From assembly GCA_040756995.1 (NCBI GenBank), contig JBFLYK010000030.1:1-64000 (forward strand): 64,000 nt of DNA, written 5' to 3'. Positions within the stretch are counted from its first letter, which is position 1. Every line of letters starts with the position of its first letter. Shown here one piece after another: positions 25,803 through 33,922 of the stretch. The position numbers were made by a program, and so were the translations under genes. Below the pieces are notes generated by a model. The model did not search any database and was not told the origin of the DNA. It was given only the letters and a program-made list of their open reading frames with translations. The DNA is from BP-133 sp040756995. Its GTDB lineage: Bacteria; Actinomycetota; Acidimicrobiia; IMCC26256; BP-133.

Positions 25803-26602
25803 ACGCCCCGGGAGCATCCCTCTCCGTCGATCCGACCGTCCTCAAGAACTGCTGCGCCGCGATCTATGAGAGCGACCTCCTCGCCCTCGTGCTCGGGGCG
25901 AGCTATCACCCGGGCGGATTTGAGATGACCCGGCGTCTGGCCCGGGTGCTGCGGCTGCGGCGCGGCGAACGCGTCCTCGACGTGGCCTGCGGCCGGGGCG
26001 GAAGCGCCTTGCTCCTCGCCGACGAGTTCGCCGCCTCGGTGGACGGGGTCGATCTGGGCCGGGCATCAGTGGAGCACGCCCGGGCCGAGGCGATCCGGCG
26101 GGACCTCGACGGTCTCACTCGCTTCCACGTCGGAGACGCCGAGCGTCTCCCTTTCCCCGATGCCACTTTCGACGTCGTGATCTGCGAGTGCTCCTTGTGC
26201 ACGTTCCCCGACAAAGATCGGGCGGCGGCCGAATTCGCGCGGGTCCTCCGGCCCGGCGGGCGCCTCGGCCTCACCGACGTCACCCTCGACCCTGCCCGGC
26301 TCGACCCAGAGCTGGCCACACTGGCCGGTTCCATCGCCTGCCTGGCCGGCGCCCGACCGGCTGCGGAATACGAAGCGCTGCTGGCCACGGCCGGGCTGGA
26401 GACCACCGTCTCGGAAGCCCACGACTACGCCCTGGCCCACATGGTGGATCAGATCGACGCTCGCCTCCGGGCGCTGGGCGTCCTTTGGACTACCAACGGC
26501 CCGTTCGACACCGAGGCCCTTCTGGGCCACACCGCCCGGGCCGCGGCGGCCGTGGCCGACGGCGTCGCCGGCTACTGCCTCCTCGTCGCCCGGCGTTCCT
26601 GA
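25799..26602 (+). CDS. SAM-dependent methyltransferase (ArsM-like fold), probable CTG start
   Basis: About 267 residues. The SAM site is VLDVACGRGGSALLLA, followed by GVDLG and VICECSLCTFPDKD, as in class I methyltransferases. The N-terminus has an NCCAAIYESD block seen in ArsM-like and related small-molecule methyltransferases. AAGGAGG at 25789-25795 is positioned for CTG 25799, which overlaps the preceding TGA (CTGA); no ATG exists before the conserved NCCAAIYES region. GTG 25889 would remove it. The substrate is unknown; arsenite is possible but the Cys pattern is incomplete. A strong bidirectional terminator follows. Confidence 0.72.
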   Translation: MNAPGASLSVDPTVLKNCCAAIYESDLLALVLGASYHPGGFEMTRRLARVLRLRRGERVLDVACGRGGSALLLADEFAASVDGVDLGRASVEHARAEAIRRDLDGLTRFHVGDAERLPFPDATFDVVICECSLCTFPDKDRAAAEFARVLRPGGRLGLTDVTLDPARLDPELATLAGSIACLAGARPAAEYEALLATAGLETTVSEAHDYALAHMVDQIDARLRALGVLWTTNGPFDTEALLGHTARAAAAVADGVAGYCLLVARRS

Positions 26603-26624
26603 CCCGGCCAATCGGACAACGAAT

Positions 26625-26656
26625 GGGGGGCCGGCCGCTTCAGCGGCCGGCCCCCC
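26625..26656. terminator. Bidirectional hairpin terminator
   Basis: A perfect 14-base stem GGGGGGCCGGCCGC/GCGGCCGGCCCCCC with a TTCA loop sits between the convergent methyltransferase (ends 26602) and pmoB (ends 26693). It separates the two transcription units. Confidence 0.85.
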
Positions 26657-26692
26657 GTGACCGAAGGCCTGTCAGCGCCCGTGGTCGCGTTG

Positions 26693-27892
26693 TCAGCGAG
26701 CCCGGGTGAGCTCACCCCACATCTCGACGCCTTCCCGGGCGCCCGTGGGATCCTCGAAGATGAGGAGGCCCGACAGCGACGACTGCACCTCGTGGAGGGA
26801 GATGAGGCCGTGGTGACCCCAGACGGAGTCCGCCATGACGAGCGTCAGCTCCCTCGTCTCACCGGGGTTGATCGGAGCGTCGTCGGGAACGACGAGCGAG
26901 TACTCCTGCCCGCTGCCGGGAACCCCGAACGTGACCGTCGAGGTGGTGAACTCCCGGATCGACGCCGGCTGCTGGCCGTTGTTGGTCACCTTCAGCTTCC
27001 AGGTCACCTTCTCCTCGGTGGGTGAGTACCGGATGAGGTCGGTGTTCTCCACCGCCAGCGTCTTCGGCAGGTCCAGCGCCGGCGGGTTGTGGCGCCGGAT
27101 CTGCTGGGGGACGGTCTCGGGATATGCGTTCTTGGCCCACAGCATCCCGCTGCCGAGGATGACCGCGATCCCGACGGCCGTGTACACGCCGAACCGGCGC
27201 TCCCGCGGGCCGACCAGCTCCTCCTCGACGTTCTCACCCGTGGCCAGCAGCTTGGCCCGGTAGAGCAGCGGCCTCGGGACGAGCCAGTAAACGAGCCAGA
27301 CCACCGCCGGCAGGAGGGCGATAAGGTGCCAGCTGAGCACCGTCGAGCGCCCGTACGACTCGAGGTTCACCACCTTCCCGTTGGCGAGCTCGACCTCGTT
27401 CCGGTAGGTGGGGCCGCCTTCGACCCGCACCCACTGCCCGGGCCCGATGATCGGGCCGACCGTCTTGAACTGAAGCATGGGGTGGAGGTGCCAGCGCCCC
27501 TCCTTGCGGCCGACGACCGTGAGCTTGAAGTCGTAGGTCTTGCCCCGCTCCATCTTCATGCGTCCCGGCACGAACTCGCCTCCGACCCGGCGGTCGGTCA
27601 CGACGAAGACAGGCCCGGGGGCGTTGACGTTGAGGTACTCCTCGGTGTTCTCGGGCTTGGCGATCTTGCCGGGCCAGTTAGTCAGCAGGGTCATCCGGCC
27701 CGTCATGGTGACGGACTCACCCCGCTGGATCTTGTTGGTGGACCACTTCACGTCCGACCAGGCGACCGCCCCGGTCTTGATGAAGGCTTCCTGGGCGTTC
27801 TCGCCGTGGGCCGAGGCCGGCCCGGCCAGGGCCGTCACCGTCCCGGCGAGGGCCGTCATCAGGAGCAGCAAGAACTGAAACACTCGCCTCAT
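26693..27892 (-). CDS. pmoB: Copper membrane monooxygenase subunit B (PmoB/AmoB/HmoB type)
   Basis: A 399-residue exported subunit of the CuMMO complex. The signal peptide ends at PASAHGEN. The first mature His (His29) and the pair His135/His137 in GRWHLHPML are the three copper ligands of the PmoB cupredoxin-like site (equivalents of M. capsulatus His33, His137, His139). Two membrane helices (SWHLIALLPAVVWLVYWLV and VYTAVGIAVILGSGMLW) separate the N- and C-terminal beta domains. ATG 27892 overlaps the pmoA stop (ATGA). The reaction is oxygenation of a small substrate such as methane, a short alkane or alkene, or ammonia; the sequence alone does not say which. Confidence 0.93.
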   Translation of the reverse strand: MRRVFQFLLLLMTALAGTVTALAGPASAHGENAQEAFIKTGAVAWSDVKWSTNKIQRGESVTMTGRMTLLTNWPGKIAKPENTEEYLNVNAPGPVFVVTDRRVGGEFVPGRMKMERGKTYDFKLTVVGRKEGRWHLHPMLQFKTVGPIIGPGQWVRVEGGPTYRNEVELANGKVVNLESYGRSTVLSWHLIALLPAVVWLVYWLVPRPLLYRAKLLATGENVEEELVGPRERRFGVYTAVGIAVILGSGMLWAKNAYPETVPQQIRRHNPPALDLPKTLAVENTDLIRYSPTEEKVTWKLKVTNNGQQPASIREFTTSTVTFGVPGSGQEYSLVVPDDAPINPGETRELTLVMADSVWGHHGLISLHEVQSSLSGLLIFEDPTGAREGVEMWGELTRAR

Positions 27893-28716
27893 GAGTTCCC
27901 TCCCGTTCCAGCGCCGACGAGCATGACCGGCTCGCCCACGGCTTCGGGCTGGCGCACCGCGGGTGCCGGACGCATGAACTGCGTCGCCGGCTTCACGGCC
28001 AGGTACTTCCCGATGAAGATCCCGAACCAGTAGAACGGGAGGGCCAGGAAGCCCGAGGCGAAGGCGATGACGTAGTCGATCTGTTCGAGGAATGCCCGCA
28101 GGCTTCCCTGCTCGATGATCCGGAGGTATTCCGGCGTCGAGGTCCGGATGTACATGAAGCCCTGCATGTCGGCCAGCGACAGCACGGTCCCGTTGTACTC
28201 GACGGGCTGGAGGAACGGGGCAAGCATTATCCAGTTCTGCGGGATGAACATCAACCCGAAGGCGAAACAGGCCAGGACCGACGTGATCCCGTACCTCCCC
28301 CTGGTCCACATCAGGATGATGTCCATGACGACTCCGCCCATGACCATGGTCGCCGGCCACACAAAATTGAACGGGTAGTGGTCGATGACACCCCAGTTGA
28401 ACCAGCGGTTGAGCAGCTGGGCCAGCACCAGCAGCACCGTACCGAGTGTCGCCCCGATCGGTATCCGTAATTGTGACCAGCCGATATAGTGCAGAGCACC
28501 CGGCACGATGGCGCTCAGCGCCGGCGTCAGCGTCGCCCACCACTGACGGTCTTTCCAGTCGGTCCAGAAGTCCCAGTCGCCCACCGTCAGCATGTTGCTC
28601 ACGTGATAGGCGGCGGGAACGATGAAGATGACCCCGACAATCAGGAGCAGATCCCACTTCCTGCTGAACGTGGCTCGCCCGTACTTGTGGGGAACTAGCT
28701 CGGCCGCTTCAGCCAT
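27889..28716 (-). CDS. pmoA: Copper membrane monooxygenase subunit A (PmoA/AmoA/HmoA type)
   Basis: A 275-residue integral membrane subunit with about seven helices. The family signature VGDWDFWTDWKDRQWW (early loop) and the later HYPFNFVWPA block are intact. The C-terminal tail after KYLAVKPATQF is Pro-rich and longer than usual. GGAGGG lies seven bases before the ATG. It is the second gene in a CAB order, 199 bases after pmoC. Actinobacterial members of this family are known mainly as hydrocarbon monooxygenases (HMO), so that role is the leading inference. A phylogeny would be needed to separate it from AmoA and PmoA. Confidence 0.93.
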   Translation of the reverse strand: MAEAAELVPHKYGRATFSRKWDLLLIVGVIFIVPAAYHVSNMLTVGDWDFWTDWKDRQWWATLTPALSAIVPGALHYIGWSQLRIPIGATLGTVLLVLAQLLNRWFNWGVIDHYPFNFVWPATMVMGGVVMDIILMWTRGRYGITSVLACFAFGLMFIPQNWIMLAPFLQPVEYNGTVLSLADMQGFMYIRTSTPEYLRIIEQGSLRAFLEQIDYVIAFASGFLALPFYWFGIFIGKYLAVKPATQFMRPAPAVRQPEAVGEPVMLVGAGTGGNS

Positions 28717-28816
28717 CAGCTTTCCCTCCGTCTGGTAATCGGTCTGCCATTCCCCGCTCGGCGGCCGCGAAGGGTCCCTCTCCGGGGTCGTGCATGGTTG
28801 GTTGTCGATGGGTGGT

Positions 28817-28862
28817 CATCGCCCGGCGGCGAATCCGTCCGGTGTGCCGCCACCGGGCGATG
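28817..28862 (-). other. Hairpin in the pmoC-pmoA intergenic region
   Basis: CATCGCCCGG (28817-28826) pairs perfectly with CCGGGCGATG (28853-28862), with four further inner pairs across a three-base bulge. A stem between pmoC and pmoA could be an attenuator or RNA-processing site that raises pmoC mRNA relative to pmoAB. Confidence 0.55.
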
Positions 28863-28915
28863 CCGACCCGAAGCCCCCGGAGGGGCCTACTGGGTGTGCT
28901 TCTCCTGCTACAGCG

Positions 28916-29803
28916 TTACTGCGGAGCCCACCACCGCCGCCAGTGGACGGGGTAGGACGCGGGGACCGGCTCGGCCGTCCCTTCCTTCTCCGCCTGGGCG
29001 GCTTCCTTGTCGGCCAACTCCCACATCCGGGGACCCGTGGCGAACCACACGGCGAACGTCCCGGCCAGGAGGTAGGCGAACAGGTTGAAGCCCCAGTGCA
29101 GGGGGGCGGAGAAGATCTCCTCGGTGAAGAAGAAGCTGTGGAACCACTCGTTCATCGCCACCCAGATGAGCAGGAAGAACGAGCCGCTCAGCACGAGCCC
29201 CCAGGAGATCGGGAAGCCCTTGTCCCGGAAGAGGTGAGGCAGCCGGTCCCGGGCGTAGAGATACGACCCCACAGCCAGCATGATGAAGAGCGGGAAGATC
29301 CCGAAGAACAGGTTGATATGGGACGGTGTGAACGCCGTGTCCCGCACCGCCACCTGGTGCCAGGTGGCGTCCTGCTCCGCCTTGAAGCTCCCGCCGACGA
29401 AGATCGCCATCAGGTAGATGCCGAGCAACGCCCACAGTCTCCAGATGTGCCCCATCTCGTGCTGGGCCGTGACCGCACCGAACTCGGCCCGCTGGGCCTT
29501 GCAGTGCTTGCAGCCCTTGGCGATCCACGAGTACCAGATCAGACCACCTAACGGGATGATGGTGAGGTTCGCCCACAGCATCGTCATCCAGTAGCGGCCG
29601 AATTCAGGCGTCGTGGCGTCGAGGCCCTTGCTGAACGCGAAGAGCTTGTCCCAGGTCATCCAGAAGACGGTGATCCCGAGGACCATGCCCAAGCCGATGA
29701 GCAGAGGGGCCCAGGGACCGCCCTTTCGAGCCGAGACAGCGATGTCGTCAACGAGGACGACCTCCTCGACACCGAGCCTCTGGTCCTGCGCCGTTGTTGC
29801 CAT
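28916..29803 (-). CDS. pmoC: Copper membrane monooxygenase subunit C (PmoC/AmoC/HmoC type)
   Basis: A 295-residue membrane subunit with about six helices, the first gene of the operon. Copper ligands are in place: Asp145, His149, His162 (CuC site, in QDATWHQV and TPSHINLFFG) and Asn218, His222, His236 (CuD site, in MNEWFHSFFF and APLHWGFN). The spacings (4, 13 and 4, 14) equal those of M. capsulatus PmoC (Asp156, His160, His173; Asn227, His231, His245). A loop with GCKHCKAQRAEFG adds a CxxC pair. The charged C-terminus ends in an unusual Trp-rich SYPVHWRRWWAPQ. It begins ATG 29803, with a palindromic operator candidate 148 bases upstream. Confidence 0.93.
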   Translation of the reverse strand: MATTAQDQRLGVEEVVLVDDIAVSARKGGPWAPLLIGLGMVLGITVFWMTWDKLFAFSKGLDATTPEFGRYWMTMLWANLTIIPLGGLIWYSWIAKGCKHCKAQRAEFGAVTAQHEMGHIWRLWALLGIYLMAIFVGGSFKAEQDATWHQVAVRDTAFTPSHINLFFGIFPLFIMLAVGSYLYARDRLPHLFRDKGFPISWGLVLSGSFFLLIWVAMNEWFHSFFFTEEIFSAPLHWGFNLFAYLLAGTFAVWFATGPRMWELADKEAAQAEKEGTAEPVPASYPVHWRRWWAPQ

Positions 29804-29950
29804 GTGTTCTCCCGCACCCCCTTTCAGGGTTGAGTATCCGGTTCGTTACCTACGGTGAAGGCCCTCGGGACGTCCTCCGCACTCGGTTCCGAGACCCGAT
29901 GGGTTCCGACCCATCGTGACGATCCTCACCGCAGGGATGCGGGTGTCATA

Positions 29951-29964
29951 CCTCCATCTGGAGA
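29951..29964. promoter_or_regulatory. Palindromic operator candidate upstream of pmoC
   Basis: TACCTCC-ATCT-GGAGA has one mismatch in the right arm. It is 147 bases before the pmoC start in the 325-base non-coding stretch 29804-30128, in which I see no other feature. Confidence 0.6.
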
Positions 29965-30128
29965 AATGTTTGCGCCGATCGGCCCGCCCGAATTCCGATG
30001 TTCCCCGCCGCTGCCGGAGCTCGGACGTGCCCGAATCATTGCGAAATCACGGCGCGCCGAAATGCGCCTTCCCCCGGGAGGGGAGGGCGCAACTCGAGCG
30101 AAAGAATCAGCGCTGAGAGGCTGCGGCC

Positions 30129-30260
30129 TCAGCGGTCGCGCTTGGCGGGGTTCTTCTTCACGAAGTAGAAGAGCATCGCCCCGAAGACCAGCGGCGTGAA
30201 GAAGGGAAGCAGCATGTACGGACCGCTCCCTCCGTGAGCCACGACCAGTTCGTACGGCAT
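30129..30260 (-). CDS. 43-residue membrane micro-protein beside the monooxygenase operon
   Basis: From ATG 30260 (GGGAGAG upstream) the minus strand encodes MPYELVVAHGGSGPY, one membrane helix (LLPFFTPLVFGAMLFYFV) and a basic tail KKNPAKRDR, ending at TGA 30131-30129. The layout matches the 53-residue protein at 5627. It is transcribed in the same direction as pmoCAB, but the 325-base gap to pmoC contains its own operator, so it is probably separate. An operator-type palindrome lies 67 bases upstream. It may be a regulatory or assembly peptide for a membrane complex; no family recognised. Confidence 0.55.
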   Translation of the reverse strand: MPYELVVAHGGSGPYMLLPFFTPLVFGAMLFYFVKKNPAKRDR

Positions 30261-30327
30261 GCCCGCTCTCCCTTCTGACGGTGAATACGACGACCGTCAT
30301 TAGGAAGGATGCCGGGGAGGCCGTCTA

Positions 30328-30341
30328 CCTCCAGATGGAGG
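30328..30341. promoter_or_regulatory. Palindromic operator candidate between micro-protein and histidine kinase
   Basis: TACCTCC-AGAT-GGAGGG: the core is exact and the spacer is the consensus AGAT. It is 68 bases from the minus-strand micro-protein start and 240 from the kinase start. It lies in the 320-base gap 30261-30580, where no other feature is evident. Confidence 0.68.
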
Positions 30342-30580
30342 GTTGAACGGAGGTTCACAACTGGGGCGGGCCAGCGACAGAAACGGACTTCCCGGCTATG
30401 ATTGGGACTTTCGACGCTGGTTCTTGTTGCGCTAGGCAGCGACGATAGGCTGCCGGCCACCCAGGGGGTGCTCGCGCCGATCGCGCGGGCGTTGCACGTT
30501 GGGTGGCGGCTGAACGGACGAGGAGTCGGCTCGTGTGGTTGGTCGCCCGGGGGGGCCTTGAAGTTCCAGGGAAGTGGCGA

Positions 30581-31732
30581 ATGAAGAAAGTCGGGGCGGA
30601 GGACGTCGCCCTCGAGGCGACTGGCGAGCTCGAACGGCTGGAGCAGGACTATGCCGCCGTCATCGCCCTCCTCGACCGTGGTGCCGCTTTCCGCCACGCC
30701 ACCGCCCAGGCCCGCCAATCGCTCGGCGTGGACGTCGCCATGGCCGGTGAGGTCGACGACGACGTCGACACCCTGGTCCTCCGCACTTTCAGCGGCGTCC
30801 GCACCAACTCCCTGCAGGAGCTCGTTGTCCCTCCCGGAACCGGCCTCGGCGGCAAGGTGGCGGTGCTGCGTCACCCCATCTGGGTTCCGGACTACTGCGC
30901 GTCGCCGGCGATCACCCACGACTTCGACCTCTACGTCCGCAACGAGCAGCTCCAGGGCATGCTGGCCGTCCCGATTCTGCGAGGCCACGAGTTCCACGGC
31001 GTGCTCTACGTGGGGAACCGGCAGCGCTGCGCGTTCGGAGACCGGGCCAGCGACACGCTGCTCCAGATCGCCCGACAGGCCGGCCTGGCTATCGACATCG
31101 CCGGCCGCTCCCAGGAGATGGCCGACATCGCCGTCGAGGAGGAGCGGAGCCGGATCGCCCTGTCCCTCCATGACACCGTCGGGGCCATGTTGTTCGGGAT
31201 CAGCGCCGCGGCCAAGGACCTCACCACCAACGTCCAGGCAGACCATCCCCTGCGTCGGCGCGTCGAGTTCATCGAGCAGCAGGCCGTCCGGGCGGCTGTC
31301 GCCCTCCGGGCGGCCCTGCGGGCTCTGGACGAGACCCCGAGGGAGGTGGCGCTGGCCGTGGCCCTCAAGCGGGACTGCAGCGCCTTCCAGACCCGAACCG
31401 GAATCCGCACCAAGGTCGTCACCCTCGGCGACGTCGGTGCCATCGACGCCGGTCGCAAGTCGGCGCTCCTGTCGGCCATGCGGGAAGCGCTCCTCAACGT
31501 CGAAAAGCACGCCAACGCCAAGTCGGTGGTGGTGAGCCTGGTCCGCACCGACGACGGCATCGCGGTGGTGGTGGCCGACGACGGAGTGGGGATCCCCGCC
31601 GAGCATCAGCGCACCGCCGGCCTCGGGCTGAAGGCGACCGCCGAGCGCATGGCCCAGGTGGGCGGGCGGATGATGATCGCCCCTGGCGACGAAGCCGGCG
31701 GCACCGTGATGAGGGCCTGGGCGCCGGTGTGA
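30581..31732 (+). CDS. GAF-domain sensor histidine kinase (NarL type)
   Basis: A 383-residue cytoplasmic kinase. A short coiled N-terminus (ALEATGELERLEQDY) leads to a GAF domain (about residues 45-175, with FSGVRTNSLQELVVPPGTGL and AVPILRGHEFHGVLYVG), then a HisKA_3 dimerisation domain with His197 in ALSLHDTVGAML and a HATPase domain (REALLNVEKHAN, ADDGVGIP, GLGLKATAERM). There are no membrane helices, so it senses an internal signal, possibly a small ligand or redox state in the GAF pocket. The ATG at 30581 follows AGGGAAG. The stop overlaps the response regulator start (GTGA). Position between the two monooxygenase operons suggests that it controls them. Confidence 0.88.
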   Translation: MKKVGAEDVALEATGELERLEQDYAAVIALLDRGAAFRHATAQARQSLGVDVAMAGEVDDDVDTLVLRTFSGVRTNSLQELVVPPGTGLGGKVAVLRHPIWVPDYCASPAITHDFDLYVRNEQLQGMLAVPILRGHEFHGVLYVGNRQRCAFGDRASDTLLQIARQAGLAIDIAGRSQEMADIAVEEERSRIALSLHDTVGAMLFGISAAAKDLTTNVQADHPLRRRVEFIEQQAVRAAVALRAALRALDETPREVALAVALKRDCSAFQTRTGIRTKVVTLGDVGAIDAGRKSALLSAMREALLNVEKHANAKSVVVSLVRTDDGIAVVVADDGVGIPAEHQRTAGLGLKATAERMAQVGGRMMIAPGDEAGGTVMRAWAPV

Positions 31733-32370
31733 GGACGACCCAGGCGTCCGTACGGGTCCTCGTCGTCGACGACCACCCCGTGGTCCGCCAGGGGGTGGCC
31801 ATGCTCCTGCGGTCGGACCCGCAGATCAGCCTCATCGGCGAGGCCGCCTCCGCCCGGGACGCCATCGACACCACCCGGCGTCTGCGCCCTGACGTGATCC
31901 TCCTCGATCTCCGGCTGCCCGACATGCTGGCCTGCGAGGCCATTCCTCAGCTCCGGGGAGCCAATCCCACCTCGAAGATCGTGATCTTCACCGCCTACGC
32001 CGGCCACCGGGCGCTCAGCGCCGCGATCGAGGCGGGGGCCGACTGCTGCCTGCGTAAGGACGCCGCCGACGTCGACCTGGCGGTGACCATCAAACGCGTC
32101 GCCCGGGGTGAACGGTTCGTCGATCCCCGGCTCCGCCACGACAGCGCACCCGGCCGGATTCCCCGCAGCGCGGCGGGGCCGTCGCTCACCCAGCGGGAAT
32201 ACGAAGTCCTCCGGCGGGTGGCGATGGGCGAGACCAACCCGGAGATCGCCGAAGCGCTCGGCCTCTCCCGCAACACCGTGAAGACCTACCTGCAGACGGC
32301 TCTCCAGAAGCTCGGCGTCCGCAACCGCGTGGAGGCGATCGCCAAAGCCAACGAGGTCGGTCTCCTGTAA
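31729..32370 (+). CDS. NarL/FixJ-family response regulator
   Basis: A 213-residue partner of the upstream kinase: receiver domain with Asp60 in LLDLRLPDM, then a LuxR-type HTH (LTQREYEVLRRVAMGETNPE, recognition helix SRNTVKTYLQTALQKLGVRN). The protein and the orphan regulator at 609 are near-identical over most of their length. Starts GTG 31729, overlapping the kinase stop. The di-iron monooxygenase operon begins 11 bases after its stop with a strong AGGAGG, so regulator and enzyme are probably one transcript. NarL-type proteins bind short inverted repeats, so this is the best candidate reader of the CCTCC-N4-GGAGG palindromes. Confidence 0.9.
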   Translation: MRTTQASVRVLVVDDHPVVRQGVAMLLRSDPQISLIGEAASARDAIDTTRRLRPDVILLDLRLPDMLACEAIPQLRGANPTSKIVIFTAYAGHRALSAAIEAGADCCLRKDAADVDLAVTIKRVARGERFVDPRLRHDSAPGRIPRSAAGPSLTQREYEVLRRVAMGETNPEIAEALGLSRNTVKTYLQTALQKLGVRNRVEAIAKANEVGLL

Positions 32371-32380
32371 AGGAGGGATG

Positions 32381-33922
32381 ATGGCGCGGTCGCTCGCCGC
32401 CCGCCACGACAAGGTCAAGGCCTTTTCCTGGGATCCGACCTACGTCGTTCGCAAACCGCGCTACCCGACGCGCTACACCATCCCTCCCCGGACCCGGGAT
32501 CCGTTCCGGCACCTCCTGCGCGAGTACCTGGCCATGGAGGAGGAGAAGGACAACCGGCAGTACGGCGCCCTCGAGGACGTCATCACCCGGAGCCGCAGTC
32601 CGGAGCAGACCCAGCCGCGGTGGATGGAGGTCCTTAAGCCGCTGCTCGGGATCGTGACCTTCGGCGAGTACGCCGCCATGAAGTGCATGACGATCATCAC
32701 CGATGCGGTCGATAACCCGGAGCTCCGCCAGGGATACCTGGCCCAGATGCTCGACGAGGTCCGCCACGTCAACCAGGAATCCTACCTCCTCCGCTACCTC
32801 GCCAAGCACGCCCCCGACCCGGCCGGCTTCAACTCGGCGCTCCAGGCGCGGGCCTACGACCCGATCTGCCGGGCCGGGAGAGCGGCCTTCGAGACGTTCC
32901 TCAACGACGACCCGATCGCCTGCGCCCTCAACCTCCAGGTGGTGGCGGAGGCGGCCTATACCAACTCGATCTTCGTGGCCGTCACCGAGATCGCGGCCGC
33001 CAACGGCGACCCGGCCACGCCATCGGTCTTCCTCAGCGTGCAGTCCGACGAGGCCCGGCACATGTCGAACGGCTACGCCACCTTGGCCGCGGTGCTCTCC
33101 GAACCCGACAACATCCCCCTTCTCCAGGAGGACTTCGACGCCGCCTTCTGGCGCCAGCACGTCTTCCTCGACAACTTCCTCGGCGCGGTCTACGACTACT
33201 TCCCCAAGGTCCGGCTCCGGCCCTACCGGGAGTACTGGGAGCAGTGGGTGTGGAACGACTGGATCGGGAGCTACGTCGAGCGGTTGAGCCCCTTCGGGCT
33301 GCAGGTGCCGCGCTGGGCGGAGCAAGCCCGCCGGAACGTCATGTGGGGCGGGCACACGCTGGCCATGCTGTCCCACGCGCTGTGGCCGATCCACCACTGG
33401 CGCAGCGACCCGATGCTCGACGAGGACTTCGAGTACCTCGAAGACCACTATCCCGGGTGGGAAGCCCTCTACGGCGGCTTCTGGCGGACGTACCGGGAGA
33501 TGACCGATCCCCGCGACCGGGCGCTCCCCTACCAATTGCTCGACGAGTTGCCGTCGTTCTGCCGGGTGTGCCAGATGCCGGCGATCCTGCCCCGGCCCGA
33601 CTGGGCCGACACCCGCATCTACCGCGACCTCGACAGGGTCAAGCACGTCTTCTGTTCGGAAGCCTGTGAACTCATCTTCCGGCGGGCCCCCCACCGGTAC
33701 CGGGGGAGGACCTGGTGGGAGATCTACGACGGCATGGACCTCGCCGAGTACATCGAACGGGCCGGTCTGGTCCGGGCCGACGGGAGGACCCTGGTGGCTC
33801 AGCCGCACCTCGACACCGACGAGTCCCGGCTGTGGACGCTCGACGACATCCGCGCCGTCGGGAAGGAGATCCGGGATCCGTTGCGAGACGTGCGACTCGA
33901 CGACCTCCCGGTGATCGCGTGA
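32381..33922 (+). CDS. Soluble di-iron monooxygenase hydroxylase alpha subunit
   Basis: A 513-residue catalytic subunit that oxygenates a hydrocarbon at a carboxylate-bridged di-iron centre. Ligands: Glu96 (FGEYAAM), Glu126 and His129 (LDEVRH), Glu190 (VAEAAYTN), Glu224 and His227 (SDEARH). The N-terminus (AFSWDPTYVV, MEEEKDNRQYGALE) and a Cys-rich insertion (FCRVCQMPAIL, FCSEACELIF) look like propane monooxygenase PrmA, while the middle (AAANGDPATPSVFLS, GWEALYGGFW) also recalls MmoX. The gene order alpha-beta-coupling-reductase, without a gamma gene, differs from prmABCD. I place it in group 5/6 or an intermediate. ATG 32381 has better spacing from AGGAGG than 32378. Its stop overlaps the beta start. 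Confidence 0.9.
   Translation: MARSLAARHDKVKAFSWDPTYVVRKPRYPTRYTIPPRTRDPFRHLLREYLAMEEEKDNRQYGALEDVITRSRSPEQTQPRWMEVLKPLLGIVTFGEYAAMKCMTIITDAVDNPELRQGYLAQMLDEVRHVNQESYLLRYLAKHAPDPAGFNSALQARAYDPICRAGRAAFETFLNDDPIACALNLQVVAEAAYTNSIFVAVTEIAAANGDPATPSVFLSVQSDEARHMSNGYATLAAVLSEPDNIPLLQEDFDAAFWRQHVFLDNFLGAVYDYFPKVRLRPYREYWEQWVWNDWIGSYVERLSPFGLQVPRWAEQARRNVMWGGHTLAMLSHALWPIHHWRSDPMLDEDFEYLEDHYPGWEALYGGFWRTYREMTDPRDRALPYQLLDELPSFCRVCQMPAILPRPDWADTRIYRDLDRVKHVFCSEACELIFRRAPHRYRGRTWWEIYDGMDLAEYIERAGLVRADGRTLVAQPHLDTDESRLWTLDDIRAVGKEIRDPLRDVRLDDLPVIA

Noticed and set aside
28735..28748. CCTCC-GTCT followed by GGTAA upstream of pmoA
   Set aside because: The arm is the complement of the pmoA Shine-Dalgarno GGAGG and there is no second arm.
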